DNA of 64,000 nt from NCBI GenBank assembly GCA_949289575.1, contig CASEOG010000003.1, positions 372,001 through 436,000 of the forward strand, written 5' to 3'. Positions 1 to 8,408 of the stretch are shown one piece after another. The translations under genes were made by a program, and so were the position numbers. The DNA comes from an uncultured Spirochaetales bacterium (GTDB lineage: Bacteria; Spirochaetota; Spirochaetia; JAFGXN01). Position 1 is the stretch's first letter. Every line of letters begins with the position of its first letter. The notes under the pieces were generated by a model. The model made no database searches and had not been told where the DNA came from. It was given only the letters and a program-made list of their open reading frames with translations.

Positions 1-85
1 TCATTATCTTAGTATTTGTTATATTTATGTAAGAAATTTAATAAGCATCTAATTATTCATATGAGAATTAAGTCATACATTCCTC

Positions 86-114
86 TTGACATCTTTTCCT
101 TTCTTATGTAATAT
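86..114 (+). promoter_or_regulatory. Promoter of the tRNA cluster
   Basis: A perfect -35 box TTGACA (86-91) and a -10 box TAATAT (109-114) are separated by 17 bases. The -10 box ends 13 bases before the first tRNA. It probably drives all four tRNA genes as one transcript. The AT-rich stretch before it (1-85) shows nothing else I can name. Confidence 0.75.
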
Positions 115-127
115 AGACAGGAACCGG

Positions 128-212
128 GGAGAGATGTCCGAGTGGTTTAAGGAGACGGTCTTGAAAACCGTTGATGCGCAAGCATCCCGGGGTTCGAATC
201 CCCGTTTCTCCG
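128..212 (+). tRNA. tRNA-Ser(TGA)
   Basis: An 85-base cloverleaf with a long variable arm. The seven-base acceptor stem starts GGAGAGA and closes with the stretch before discriminator G212. The anticodon loop CTTGAAA gives TGA, reading UCA and UCG codons. The CCA end is not encoded. It is the first gene of a four-tRNA cluster. Confidence 0.95.
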
Positions 213-216
213 AAAT

Positions 217-304
217 GGAAAGGTGCGAGAGTGGCCGAATCGGTCTCCCTGCTAAGGAGTTGTACCCCTCAAGGGTACCGGGGGTTCGAATCCCCCCCTT
301 TCCG
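217..304 (+). tRNA. tRNA-Ser(GCT)
   Basis: An 88-base tRNA with acceptor GGAAAGG/CCTTTCC and discriminator G. The anticodon loop CTGCTAA gives GCT, reading AGC and AGU codons. The long variable arm is typical of class II serine tRNAs. It starts four bases after the previous tRNA. Confidence 0.95.
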
Positions 305-312
305 TGTTTAAT

Positions 313-386
313 GTACCTATAGCTCAGTTGGATAGAGCATTGGTTTGCGGAACCAAAGGTCGGAGGTTCGAGTCCTCTTGGGTACA
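313..386 (+). tRNA. tRNA-Arg(GCG)
   Basis: A 74-base tRNA with acceptor GTACCTA/TGGGTAC and discriminator A, D stem GCTC/GAGC, anticodon stem TTGGT/ACCAA and T stem GGAGG/CCTCT. The anticodon loop TTGCGGA gives GCG, which reads CGC and CGU. Most bacteria read this box with tRNA-Arg(ACG) edited to inosine by TadA, so an encoded G34 is unusual. Confidence 0.9.
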
Positions 387-390
387 ATTA

Positions 391-477
391 GGAAAGATGC
401 GAGAGTGGTTGAATCGGACAGACTCGAAATCTGTTGTAGGCTTCGGCTTACCGGGGGTTCGAATCCCCCTCTTTCCG
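391..477 (+). tRNA. tRNA-Ser(CGA)
   Basis: An 87-base class II tRNA with a long variable arm containing a CTTCGG tetraloop hairpin. The anticodon loop CTCGAAA gives CGA, reading UCG. Acceptor GGAAAGA pairs with the stretch before discriminator G477. Last tRNA of the cluster; a terminator follows. Confidence 0.95.
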
Positions 478-485
478 TCCGAGAC

Positions 486-515
486 AACCGCTTTCGTTTG
501 AAGGCGGTTTTTTTC
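486..515 (+). terminator. Rho-independent terminator after the tRNA cluster
   Basis: A ten-base-pair stem with one G-T pair (486-495 with 500-509), loop GTTT, followed by a run of T. The converging fxsA-like gene stops at 539, so the hairpin could also serve the other strand weakly. Confidence 0.8.
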
Positions 516-538
516 TTATTTATTCATTGAAATTTATT

Positions 539-994
539 TCACACCTCAACATCATACAGCCGCATGTAGTTATACAGCTCTTCGAGATTGAAGGCAAAGA
601 GTTTGCGGACAGCGGTGCCGAGTAGGCGGCGGAGATTTTCCTGGAGGCAGATCAGACCGATGGTGAAGGTGATAAAACCGGGCATCACCATCAGAAAGGC
701 GCAGACGCCGGTACCGACGGTTTTATCGAACTGACGGTAGGGAACGTCTCCCAGCTCGCGGAAAGCATGGCGGGTTTCTTTGGAAACGAAAGTATAAGCC
801 CATTTCGAGAAAACAAAGCCGAAAAACGCGGTCAAAAACAGCATCCCGAGAATCAGATACGGGTTAAAGCGGTGAACAAGGTAAACCGTCAGCACCAGAT
901 CGGCAAACTGCAGCAAAAATCCGAGCATAAACATTTCCACCAGTTTCACCTGCTGCGGAAAACGTAAAACGCCGACTATCTTTTTTAAGTCCAT
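539..994 (-). CDS. fxsA: FxsA-family inner membrane protein
   Basis: A 151-residue protein with about three to four membrane segments. Near residues 98-126 it has the family's Pro-Gly-Phe-containing hydrophobic stretch followed by an LRRLLG turn, as in FxsA of E. coli (multicopy suppressor of phage T7 exclusion; molecular role unknown). The chosen ATG at 994 has a good ribosome binding site (AAGGAGAAAGG) and overlaps the end of the upstream HAD gene by ten bases. A longer reading to 1186 has no support and lies inside the HAD gene. It ends the minus-strand group that starts at 4784. Confidence 0.75.
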   Translation of the reverse strand: MDLKKIVGVLRFPQQVKLVEMFMLGFLLQFADLVLTVYLVHRFNPYLILGMLFLTAFFGFVFSKWAYTFVSKETRHAFRELGDVPYRQFDKTVGTGVCAFLMVMPGFITFTIGLICLQENLRRLLGTAVRKLFAFNLEELYNYMRLYDVEV

Positions 995-1650
995 AATCCT
1001 TTCTCCTTCAAAACTGCCGGTACCTGCTCGAGCGATGCGGCGACAGCCAGACACCGTCGTGCCAGAGCGGCATCGGGCTGTATGCGATCGGGAATCATTA
1101 TAACGGGAATACCCGCTCCCAGTGCCGCGTTGACACCCTGTATCGAATCTTCGATAACAACAACCGACCCCGGACTGTATCCGCACTCGTGCAACGCTTT
1201 CAGATAGATATCGGGTGCCGGTTTTCCTGCTGTCACACTTTCACCGCCGATGATCTTTTGAAAAAAAGGCAACAGCCCGGATCGTTCCAATAAAAACCGC
1301 GCCTGCCGGCTTTCGGTCGATGTCACCAGTATACACGGAATTCTCTTTTCCCGCAACAGGGAAAGCAGGGTGCGGACACCCGGTTTCTGCGCCAGTGTCC
1401 CGCTTTCGGCTTTTTCGCGGATCCGCTCTGCACAGTAGTCCCAAACCTCGGCAAACGGAAAACCTTCGCCGAACTCTTCGAAATAAAGCGTCCGGCATCC
1501 GTTGTAGTCGCGGCCGGTACAGCGGTTCAGCAAATCATCGGAAAAACGGTAGCCGAACCGCCCGGTACAGTCGTTTTGCAGAATTTGAGCCGCTTCCGTT
1601 TCGGTATCAAAGAGAACGCCGTCCATATCGAAAAAAAGAGCCGATATCAT
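985..1650 (-). CDS. HAD-superfamily phosphatase / beta-phosphoglucomutase-like
   Basis: A 221-residue subfamily I HAD hydrolase. The nucleophile motif FFDMDGVLFDTE (Asp8, Asp10) is followed by a helical cap, motif II VTSTES, the lysine motif GKPAPDIYLKA and the acidic motif VIEDSIQGVNAA. This layout fits beta-phosphoglucomutase or small sugar-phosphate phosphatases; the substrate cannot be read from sequence. The start lies one base after the purine nucleoside phosphorylase stop on the same strand, so the two are probably translated together. Confidence 0.8.
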   Translation of the reverse strand: MISALFFDMDGVLFDTETEAAQILQNDCTGRFGYRFSDDLLNRCTGRDYNGCRTLYFEEFGEGFPFAEVWDYCAERIREKAESGTLAQKPGVRTLLSLLREKRIPCILVTSTESRQARFLLERSGLLPFFQKIIGGESVTAGKPAPDIYLKALHECGYSPGSVVVIEDSIQGVNAALGAGIPVIMIPDRIQPDAALARRCLAVAASLEQVPAVLKEKGLWT

Positions 1651-1651
1651 C

Positions 1652-2458
1652 TTAAATGCGCGAAATTAATTCTTTCATGAAGGCAATAAAAACAGCCTTC
1701 TGCCGGGCGGCCGTTTCGGTGACCTCTTTATGATTCAGTTTTTCTCCCGTTATGCCGGCAGCCATATTGGTTAAACAGGAAAAGGCCGCCGTTTTCAGTC
1801 CGAGCCGGGCCGCCAGAATCGCTTCGGGAACGGTCGACATTCCGACCGCATCGGCCCCCAACCGCGCCGCCGCCCTGACCTCGGCCGGCGTTTCATACGA
1901 CGGTCCGGTGGTAAAAAAGTAAACACCGCTTCTTAACTCCGTCCCGACGGCGGCTGCGGCCTCAAACGCTTTCTGCCGCAATTCCCGACTGTAAGCGTCG
2001 GTCATATCGATAAAATCGGGTGCCCCGATCAGCGGATTGGGAGCCAGAAAAGCGATATGGTCTTCGAAAACCATAATATCGCCCGGCTTCCATTGCGGAT
2101 TGACAGCCCCGGCCGCATTGGTCAGCAGTAGCGTTTCGGCACCCAACGCGGCGGCGGCCAGCGCGGGAAATCCGGCCGTCTTTGCCGAATACCCCTCATA
2201 AATATGAAAACGGCCGCCGAATAAGGCAACCGTTTTCCCTCCCAGTCGGCCGACCGACAGAGTTCCCGCATGACCGGGTACAGTCGAAACGGGAAATCCC
2301 GGAATCTCGGAATATTTCAGAACCGTTTTTTCCGTCAGTTCGTCTGTCAATGCGCCCAATCCGGAACCGAGAACCACAGCCGTTTCCGCCCGGGGACAGC
2401 CGCGATTCGTCAGTTCCTTTTTTAATTTTAGAATCGTATCAGAAAAGATCCCCGTCAT
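1652..2458 (-). CDS. punA: Purine nucleoside phosphorylase (trimeric type)
   Basis: A 268-residue PNP of the trimeric family, which splits inosine and guanosine with phosphate into base and ribose-1-phosphate. Visible motifs are VVLGSGLGAL near residue 30, VPGHAG near 60, GRFHIYEGY near 82, TNAAGAVN near 113 and the substrate loop with GPSYETPAE and AVGMSTVPE near 195-220. The length is typical. The start overlaps the last 20 bases of the OmpA-domain gene, suggesting coupled translation. It belongs to purine salvage. Confidence 0.92.
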   Translation of the reverse strand: MTGIFSDTILKLKKELTNRGCPRAETAVVLGSGLGALTDELTEKTVLKYSEIPGFPVSTVPGHAGTLSVGRLGGKTVALFGGRFHIYEGYSAKTAGFPALAAAALGAETLLLTNAAGAVNPQWKPGDIMVFEDHIAFLAPNPLIGAPDFIDMTDAYSRELRQKAFEAAAAVGTELRSGVYFFTTGPSYETPAEVRAAARLGADAVGMSTVPEAILAARLGLKTAAFSCLTNMAAGITGEKLNHKEVTETAARQKAVFIAFMKELISRI

Positions 2459-4784
2459 CTGCCGGTTCCGCCGTCTCTTCCGTCACCTCTTCGACCGTGT
2501 CGATCGATTCTTCGGCGGCGGCTTCATCGCTGTTTTCCGCAGACTCTTCGACTACCGGGGCGGCAGCCTCTGTCTGCGCCGCTTCTTCCGCTTCGGCAAC
2601 CGCAGCCTGTTCTTCGGCAATTTTAATCAGCTCTTCAAACGGTTTCAGTTCCATAACAAATTCGACACGTCTGTTTTTCCAGTTCTCGTTCTCATCGGAG
2701 ATGCTGAAAATCGGGTTTTTTCCGCCGAAAGTATGAACAATCACCTTGTCGGGATTAAATCCTTTTTCAATCAGCGCATCTTTGACCTCTTCGGCCCGGT
2801 TGACCGTCAGCGGTTCCAAAATCTTTTCTTCTTCTCTGTTCTCGGAAGCGTTCGTAAACGGATCGTAAACATTCAGCGCATGTCCTTCCAGAACCAAATT
2901 ATAAGTCGGGTATCTTTTGTAAATATCGAGAACACGATCAATCGACGCCAAATTCCGTTTGTAATATTCGGGACTGTACGAATCGAGCTTGAACTGATAG
3001 GCACCGAAAATGATGTTCGGAACCATCAGATAATATTTTCCGTCTCTTTCGATCAGCAGAATATCCAGAACCACCGGCCGTCGGATAACGGTTTCGTTTC
3101 CGCCTTTATCCGTAACCGTGAAATCGATATAATAAACTTCCGATTCTTCCGTAATGTCGGAAACTTCGCCGTTCCATGTGATCATGCGGGAAGGATCGCC
3201 TTCGCCGGCAAACATTTTGAGAACGGAATCTTTGTTGTCGATAATCTCCATATCCCAGCCTTCGAGCTTCATTTCATCTTTTGCATCGAGCGTGATGAAA
3301 TATTCTCCTTTGGCGGCATCGCTCTTGACTTTAATGAACGGATTGGCAACCGATTTCAAATCGACAACAGGCGCTTTTGTATCAATCAGGAAGGGCAGGG
3401 AAGCCTCTTCCTGATTTCCGTTTTTATATTCGACGGATAAGACAAACCGGTAATAACCGTCTTCAAGAAGATTTCCCTTTTCGTCTTTACCGTTCAGCGT
3501 AATCACGGAGGGAAGCACATCGGCAGAAGGAGATTCTTCGAAATCGGAAGCCGCGACTTCTTCGACCTCGGCCCCTTCGACAACTTCTTCTTCCTCTTCT
3601 TCGACGATATCCGCATCGCTTTCGATCGCAACGGGGGCATCAACCACGACCGCTTCGTCGGCCGTCAGGGTTTCGTCCGTACCGGCTTCGGCAGAAACAG
3701 ATTCATCCTCAACGGTCTTTTCTTCCTGTAAAGAGGTTTCTTCATCCGCCGCATCGGCTGTCGGTTCTTCGTCGGCTTCCTCTATTTTGACTACATCACC
3801 GCTTTTCATTGTCGGCTGCGGTCCGGATTCTTCGGGTGCCGCTTCAGCCTCTTCGGCAGGAGCTTCCGCTTTTTCGATTCTCCAGCTCCAGGAAACAAAA
3901 TCGGTGTCGAGCCGGTATTTCGGTGTGATATCGAGCGTATCTCTTTTTCCGTCTCCGTTCGGAGAAAAACCTTCGTAATCGGCCGAAAGCGTTATCCCGG
4001 TCGGACGGTTGTCGACCGTAATCCCGGAAAGAATCACCGGTTCGGATTTGTTTCCGGCATAATCTTCGCCCATAACTTTAAACGCATAGTTGCCGTCGGC
4101 AACCGCATTTCCGTTATCATCACAGCCGTCCCAAACGAATTCGTCCAGAGCTTCGTCTTTCAGCTGTTTGGTCACCACCGGTTCGTCGTCTTTATCGACA
4201 ATCTGCATCACCCAAAAAGCTTCCGTTCCGCCGTTGACCAAAATCGTCACGGTTTTGCGGTCACCTTTCGGTGAAAACCATACCGTTTCGGCTCCGTTCC
4301 CGAACGCCAAATCAACTTTCGGTGCTGCCGTATCGACAATAAATTTTTCGATATCCAGCTCGGAACGGTTCCGGTTGGCATCCTGAACCCAGACGCGAAC
4401 GGTGTAATCACCGTCGGGAACAATATTGCCGTCGGGTCCGCGCAAATCCCACATAATTTCCCGGCGCATTTCGAAATATTCATATTCGCGACCGAGGGCT
4501 TCGATTCCAGAAATATCGCGTTTCTCTTTTCCTTCGATTTCATTCACTACATTTCCGTCTTTATCGATGACCTGAATTCCGTACTTCGGAATATATCCGG
4601 CAAGACTTCGTAATTTGACTTTGACAGTAAACCCCAACACGGCGGTATCCTTAATACCGTCATTATTGGGAGAAACATACTGCGGTCCGTCGCTTTCCAA
4701 AATAACGGGAGCATCTTTCTGTCCCCGGGCAAATGCGCCGGCGGAAATCAGAAGCACCAGCAAAAGCAGGCCGAATTTTTTCAT
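2439..4784 (-). CDS. Envelope protein with FlgD-like Ig modules and C-terminal OmpA domain
   Basis: A 781-residue exported protein. A signal peptide covers about residues 1-19. Then come several repeats of a FlgD/Ig-like module, each with an SPNNDG- or SPKGDR-type opening and a WDG-type turn. A long Glu/Ala-rich low-complexity insert (roughly residues 300-420) interrupts the repeats. An OmpA/MotB-like peptidoglycan-binding domain follows at about 590-715, with NRRVEFVME near its end, and the tail is acidic and Ala-rich. It probably links the outer membrane or periplasm to peptidoglycan. GGAGGA precedes the ATG and a clear promoter lies upstream. It is the first gene of the 4784-539 group. Confidence 0.8.
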   Translation of the reverse strand: MKKFGLLLLVLLISAGAFARGQKDAPVILESDGPQYVSPNNDGIKDTAVLGFTVKVKLRSLAGYIPKYGIQVIDKDGNVVNEIEGKEKRDISGIEALGREYEYFEMRREIMWDLRGPDGNIVPDGDYTVRVWVQDANRNRSELDIEKFIVDTAAPKVDLAFGNGAETVWFSPKGDRKTVTILVNGGTEAFWVMQIVDKDDEPVVTKQLKDEALDEFVWDGCDDNGNAVADGNYAFKVMGEDYAGNKSEPVILSGITVDNRPTGITLSADYEGFSPNGDGKRDTLDITPKYRLDTDFVSWSWRIEKAEAPAEEAEAAPEESGPQPTMKSGDVVKIEEADEEPTADAADEETSLQEEKTVEDESVSAEAGTDETLTADEAVVVDAPVAIESDADIVEEEEEEVVEGAEVEEVAASDFEESPSADVLPSVITLNGKDEKGNLLEDGYYRFVLSVEYKNGNQEEASLPFLIDTKAPVVDLKSVANPFIKVKSDAAKGEYFITLDAKDEMKLEGWDMEIIDNKDSVLKMFAGEGDPSRMITWNGEVSDITEESEVYYIDFTVTDKGGNETVIRRPVVLDILLIERDGKYYLMVPNIIFGAYQFKLDSYSPEYYKRNLASIDRVLDIYKRYPTYNLVLEGHALNVYDPFTNASENREEEKILEPLTVNRAEEVKDALIEKGFNPDKVIVHTFGGKNPIFSISDENENWKNRRVEFVMELKPFEELIKIAEEQAAVAEAEEAAQTEAAAPVVEESAENSDEAAAEESIDTVEEVTEETAEPADDGDLF

Positions 4785-4817
4785 TCTTTCTATCCTCCGA
4801 AGAATCCGATTTACAAT

Positions 4818-4846
4818 ATTATATCTTAAAATTTCGGGGCTGTAAA
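4818..4846 (-). promoter_or_regulatory. Promoter of the OmpA-domain gene
   Basis: On the minus strand, -35 TTTACA (4841-4846) and -10 TATAAT (4818-4823) are 17 bases apart. This leaves a normal leader of about 25-30 bases with GGAGGA before the ATG, unlike several promoters in this window that abut the start codon. Confidence 0.75.
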
Positions 4847-4914
4847 TATTTTTTATTTTATTTTCACTATATCATCATCCGAAATTTTTCGCCTGTCGAC
4901 AGGAAAAAACAAAC

Positions 4915-4943
4915 TTGACCTCGCCTTTAATATGGAATATAAT
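4915..4943 (+). promoter_or_regulatory. Promoter that overlaps an upstream ATG; implies leaderless mRNA
   Basis: -35 TTGACC (4915-4920), a 17-base spacer and -10 TATAAT (4938-4943). Transcription should start around 4950, leaving almost no leader before the ATG at 4953. The alternative ATG at 4932 falls inside the promoter and could not be on this transcript. Confidence 0.7.
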
Positions 4944-4952
4944 TCAAAAACG

Positions 4953-5780
4953 ATGAAATATTTTTCGGGATTCCTATTTTTGATCTTTGCGGCGACGGCA
5001 GGCTTTTCTCAAACCTACCGGGCCACCGACAGCCGTCTGGAGCCGTTTATCCGTTCCGTTTATATGCAGCAGACGCCGGATGCCGAAATCGAGAAGCAGG
5101 CCGCGGCTCTGCTGAAATCTCTGGCAGAGGATTCCGAACTTGACCCGCTCAATCGGGAGTTTGCCGCTGCCCGCGTCTACTACTTTTTGGGAAAAAACTA
5201 CCTCTTTTTTGATAACAAAGAAACAATTTTCGAACATAACGTTTTGCAGAAAAAAGGATCGTTTCTCAAACTCAGGGAATTTTACACCGAGGCGGATATC
5301 ATTCGCGACAAATACAACCGGGCTCTCGAAATTGTCGACAGACTGGAAAAAACAGCCTCGTTTATCAACGATGTCTATTGTCTGAAAGCGGCTGTTCTGT
5401 CCGACTTATGCCTGGTCGGAAGTGTCGGTTTTATTCTGGTTAACGGTCCGAGGCTACTTTCGTATGTCGGAACCGTTCTCAGAAAAGCTCCGCAACACCC
5501 GCAGACACTGCTTCAGCACATCTGCTCCAAAGCCTACCCGCCGGGAATTTACGGCGGCGACCCCGAAGAAGCGCTCGATTATCTGGACCGGCTGGAACCT
5601 CAATACGAATCGTTATCGGATTCGGAAAAATTCGATTTTCTGTGTGCCAAAGCATTCGCTTTCGGCCGACTCAATCGTTACGAAGAAGGCCTCGATGCGA
5701 TTAAGAGTGCCCTCCTCATTTTTCCGTCCAATTATTATGCCAATGCGGTCAAAGAACTTCTCGAGTCGGAGGAATTCTGA
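4953..5780 (+). CDS. Exported helical (TPR-like) protein of unknown function
   Basis: A 275-residue protein. From ATG 4953 it begins with a clean signal peptide ending near ATAGFSQ. The rest is helical, with residue patterns like tetratricopeptide repeats (for example the stretch containing DPEEALDYLDRLEPQYESLS), so it is probably a periplasmic scaffold. An earlier ATG at 4932 lies within the promoter and is rejected. It heads an operon with acyltransferase, lipase, ThrH and glycosyltransferase genes, and its stop codon shares a base with the next start. The function is not recognised. Confidence 0.65.
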   Translation: MKYFSGFLFLIFAATAGFSQTYRATDSRLEPFIRSVYMQQTPDAEIEKQAAALLKSLAEDSELDPLNREFAAARVYYFLGKNYLFFDNKETIFEHNVLQKKGSFLKLREFYTEADIIRDKYNRALEIVDRLEKTASFINDVYCLKAAVLSDLCLVGSVGFILVNGPRLLSYVGTVLRKAPQHPQTLLQHICSKAYPPGIYGGDPEEALDYLDRLEPQYESLSDSEKFDFLCAKAFAFGRLNRYEEGLDAIKSALLIFPSNYYANAVKELLESEEF

Positions 5781-6877
5781 TGATTTGCGGACTTTTTTCC
5801 GACAGAATTCTCTCCCGTTCCGATCTTATGAAGTCCTCTTATGACTATACGAATTTACCGCGGAAAAAAAACATTTTCTTCTTTTTCACTTCGGAAAATA
5901 CCGACCACCTGTCGCCGGCCGTTCACCGTTACTTTAACTGCGAACGTCCCGGGTTTTTCCGGCTCTCCCGAAAATTTCACCGTATCGACAATCTGCCGGC
6001 ATTAAGGGACGAAATTGCCGGATGTGCCCGCCTTTTTCTCTGTCCTCCGTTCGCTTTTTCCGCCGAAATCAGAGAATTGGCCGAATCGATGAAAATTCCG
6101 CTGACCGAAATTACGATCGAACCGCTCTCCCGGGAAGAATTGCAACAACATTTACGCGAAACCGGCAATTGCGCTTCCGTTCCGCTGACGGCAAAACAGC
6201 GGAAAATGAACTTTTCCTTTCTCTACCGGTTTTTTCAAATGTCTTTGATTACTCCGATCTATTTCCTGCTTTTTCCCTTTGTTAAAATCGTCTACGGATT
6301 TTCCGTTAAAAACAGGAAAGTTCTCCGTCGTTTCAAAAAGCAGGGTCTTTGTTTTGTTGCCAATCACTGTTTCCTGCTTGACGGACCGCTGATGCATATC
6401 GCGCTTTTTCCTCACTCTCCCTATATTACCGCCTGGGAACATACGCTGCGCAACCGGTGGGCCCGTTTTTTTCTGAAAGCGGTACGGGTTCTGCCGATCG
6501 ACACGACGGCCGAATCGTTTAAACAGCTGAACGACGAGGCGGAACAGATTTTTAAAATGAATCATTATATGCTCTTTTACCCCGAAGGGTCGATGAGACC
6601 TTACTCGCAGGCACTGCGCCCCTTTGTCAACGGAAGTTTTTTTCTGGCCGCACTGCAAAACCGGACTCTGATTCCCGCTGTTTTTACATTTCGGGAACGC
6701 CGTTTTTTCTCTCACAGATTTTATCCGAAAATTACGCTCCATTTTCTCGATCCGGTTGTGACGGAAGAGGTCCGTTCCCGATTCCCGCGGACCAAACAGC
6801 TTGCGGATCATTTATCGGCAGTCACTCATGAACGGATGTCTTTGTTTATGAAACAATATTACGATTCGGTCAAATGA
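5780..6877 (+). CDS. PlsC-like lysophospholipid acyltransferase family protein
   Basis: A 365-residue protein. The second half is a glycerolipid acyltransferase domain with catalytic HX4D (His196 in NHCFLLDG, Asp201) and the acceptor motif PEGSMRP near 268-274. A hydrophobic segment precedes the domain (about 148-175). The N-terminal 140 residues are not recognised. The start ATG overlaps the previous stop by one base and has GGAGG seven bases upstream. It probably acylates a lysophospholipid or other lipid at the inner membrane; the neighbours suggest glycolipid synthesis. Confidence 0.75.
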   Translation: MICGLFSDRILSRSDLMKSSYDYTNLPRKKNIFFFFTSENTDHLSPAVHRYFNCERPGFFRLSRKFHRIDNLPALRDEIAGCARLFLCPPFAFSAEIRELAESMKIPLTEITIEPLSREELQQHLRETGNCASVPLTAKQRKMNFSFLYRFFQMSLITPIYFLLFPFVKIVYGFSVKNRKVLRRFKKQGLCFVANHCFLLDGPLMHIALFPHSPYITAWEHTLRNRWARFFLKAVRVLPIDTTAESFKQLNDEAEQIFKMNHYMLFYPEGSMRPYSQALRPFVNGSFFLAALQNRTLIPAVFTFRERRFFSHRFYPKITLHFLDPVVTEEVRSRFPRTKQLADHLSAVTHERMSLFMKQYYDSVK

Positions 6878-6887
6878 AGGAGTTTGT

Positions 6888-7796
6888 ATGGAAACATTTA
6901 CGTTTAACGGAAAAGAGGGTCAGATGCTGTCGGCGGCAAAATTCATCGCCGAAAAACCGAAAGCGGTTTTTCAGATTGTGCACGGTATTGCCGAACACAA
7001 AGAACGTTATATTCCGTTTTGCGAATACCTTCGGAATAACGGATATTCCGTTTATATCCACGACCATCGCGGTCACGGCGGCAGCATCGGAAAAGCGGTC
7101 GGCTATACGGCGGAAAACAACGGCTGGCAATTGATGGTCGACGAAATTCGTATTTTATCCGATATCATCAAAACGGAAAACCCGAATCTTCCGTTTTTCC
7201 TGTTCGGGCACAGTATGGGATCGTTTCTGGTCAGAACCTATGCCATTCAAAACAGCAATCTCCTCGACGGGCTCATCGTTTGTGCAACCGGAGGTCCGAT
7301 GCCGCTCCTTTCGTTTGTCGGACATAATCTCGCCAAACTCCAAAAGCGCTTTTGGGGCGGCCTGAAAACAGGTCGCCTGATGAATAAGCTGTCGTTGGGA
7401 GGATACGAAAAAGCTTACGGCGGACTCGGCTGGCTGACCCGGGATAAAACTGTTGTCGACGAATACAGTCGGGACGAACTGTGCGGGTTTATTCCGACTC
7501 TCTCTCTCTTCGAAAATCTCCTTTACGGGACACGCTTTACAAATAAAAAGAAAAACATTGCGAAAATGAGAACCGATTTGCCCGTACTTCTCATTGCCGG
7601 CGACGGCGATCCGGTCGGCAATTTCGGAAAAGGAGTGTCCCGAGTTTATAAACTGTTTGCGGAAGCCGGTATCAAAGATTTGGAATACAAACTTTATCCG
7701 GAGGCGCGCCACGAACTTCTCAACGAAACCAATAAAGAAGAAGTCTTTAACGATATTTTAAACTGGCTGAACAGCCGCACGAAGGAGAAAAAATGA
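6888..7796 (+). CDS. Alpha/beta hydrolase, monoacylglycerol lipase-like (serine aminopeptidase S33 family)
   Basis: A 302-residue alpha/beta hydrolase. It shows the oxyanion-region motif VHGIAEH (31-37), the HDHRGHG turn (58-64) and nucleophile elbow GHSMGS with Ser109. A late Asp in AGDGDPVG and a late His in ARHELLNE complete a plausible triad. This pattern matches monoacylglycerol lipases and lysophospholipases. It sits between an acyltransferase and thrH; its stop overlaps the thrH start as ATGA. Confidence 0.78.
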   Translation: METFTFNGKEGQMLSAAKFIAEKPKAVFQIVHGIAEHKERYIPFCEYLRNNGYSVYIHDHRGHGGSIGKAVGYTAENNGWQLMVDEIRILSDIIKTENPNLPFFLFGHSMGSFLVRTYAIQNSNLLDGLIVCATGGPMPLLSFVGHNLAKLQKRFWGGLKTGRLMNKLSLGGYEKAYGGLGWLTRDKTVVDEYSRDELCGFIPTLSLFENLLYGTRFTNKKKNIAKMRTDLPVLLIAGDGDPVGNFGKGVSRVYKLFAEAGIKDLEYKLYPEARHELLNETNKEEVFNDILNWLNSRTKEKK

Positions 7797-8392
7797 CCGT
7801 CGTTTGTCTCGATTTGGAAGGGGTACTGGTTCCCGAAATTTGGATTGAGTTTGCCCGGAAAACGGGAATCGAAAAATTAAAACTGACAACCCGTGATGTC
7901 CCCGACTACGATGTTTTAATGAAACAACGCATCGCTATTTTAAAGGAACACAATTTAAAACTGAACGATATTCAGACCGTGATTGCCGGGATGAGTCCGC
8001 TCGAAGGAGCACGCGAATTTGTCGAAGCGGTCAAAAAAGAGGCACAACTGATTATCCTCAGCGACACCTTTACGCAGTTTGCCGCCCCGCTGATGGCACA
8101 ACTCGGTTATCCGACACTTTTCTGCAACGATCTGATTATCGGTTCCGACGGGATGATCGAAGACTACCGCCTGCGTATCCGCGACGGCAAGCGGAAAGCG
8201 GTCGAGGCCCTGCGTTCGATCAATCTGAAGGTCATTGCCGCCGGTGATTCCTATAATGACTTAACGATGATTCGTACCGCGGATGTCGGCGCTTTTTTCC
8301 GCCCCCCCGAATCGATTACGGCGGAAAATCCGGACATTCCGGTTTTTACCGAACATTCCCGCTTTCTTGAATTTATCAGAGCCTCTCTCTGA
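7793..8392 (+). CDS. thrH: ThrH-type phosphoserine phosphatase / homoserine phosphotransferase
   Basis: A 199-residue HAD protein strongly resembling Pseudomonas ThrH. The nucleophile motif is CLDLEGVLVPEIW, with DxE (Asp7, Glu9) as in ThrH instead of DxD. Also conserved are TTRDVPDYDVLMKQR near 32-46, ILSDTF near 89 and AGDSYND near 146. ThrH dephosphorylates phosphoserine and can phosphorylate homoserine. It overlaps the hydrolase stop by four bases (ATGA). Its place in a lipid operon is odd and may mean another phosphoryl substrate. A C7 run (8302-8308) lies in the coding region but the frame is intact. Confidence 0.85.
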   Translation: MTVVCLDLEGVLVPEIWIEFARKTGIEKLKLTTRDVPDYDVLMKQRIAILKEHNLKLNDIQTVIAGMSPLEGAREFVEAVKKEAQLIILSDTFTQFAAPLMAQLGYPTLFCNDLIIGSDGMIEDYRLRIRDGKRKAVEALRSINLKVIAAGDSYNDLTMIRTADVGAFFRPPESITAENPDIPVFTEHSRFLEFIRASL

Positions 8393-8408
8393 CAACCGAG
8401 GGTTATTC

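Noticed and set aside
86..530. Several short reading frames across the tRNA cluster
   Set aside because: They are artefacts of reading through tRNA genes; no ribosome binding sites or protein-like composition.
7495..7511. Short CT repeat in the alpha/beta hydrolase gene
   Set aside because: About six units coding a normal Leu-Ser-Leu stretch; too short and in a housekeeping-like gene.
8302..8308. C7 run in thrH as a phase-variation tract
   Set aside because: It is short, the frame is intact and the gene is not a surface-glycan gene.
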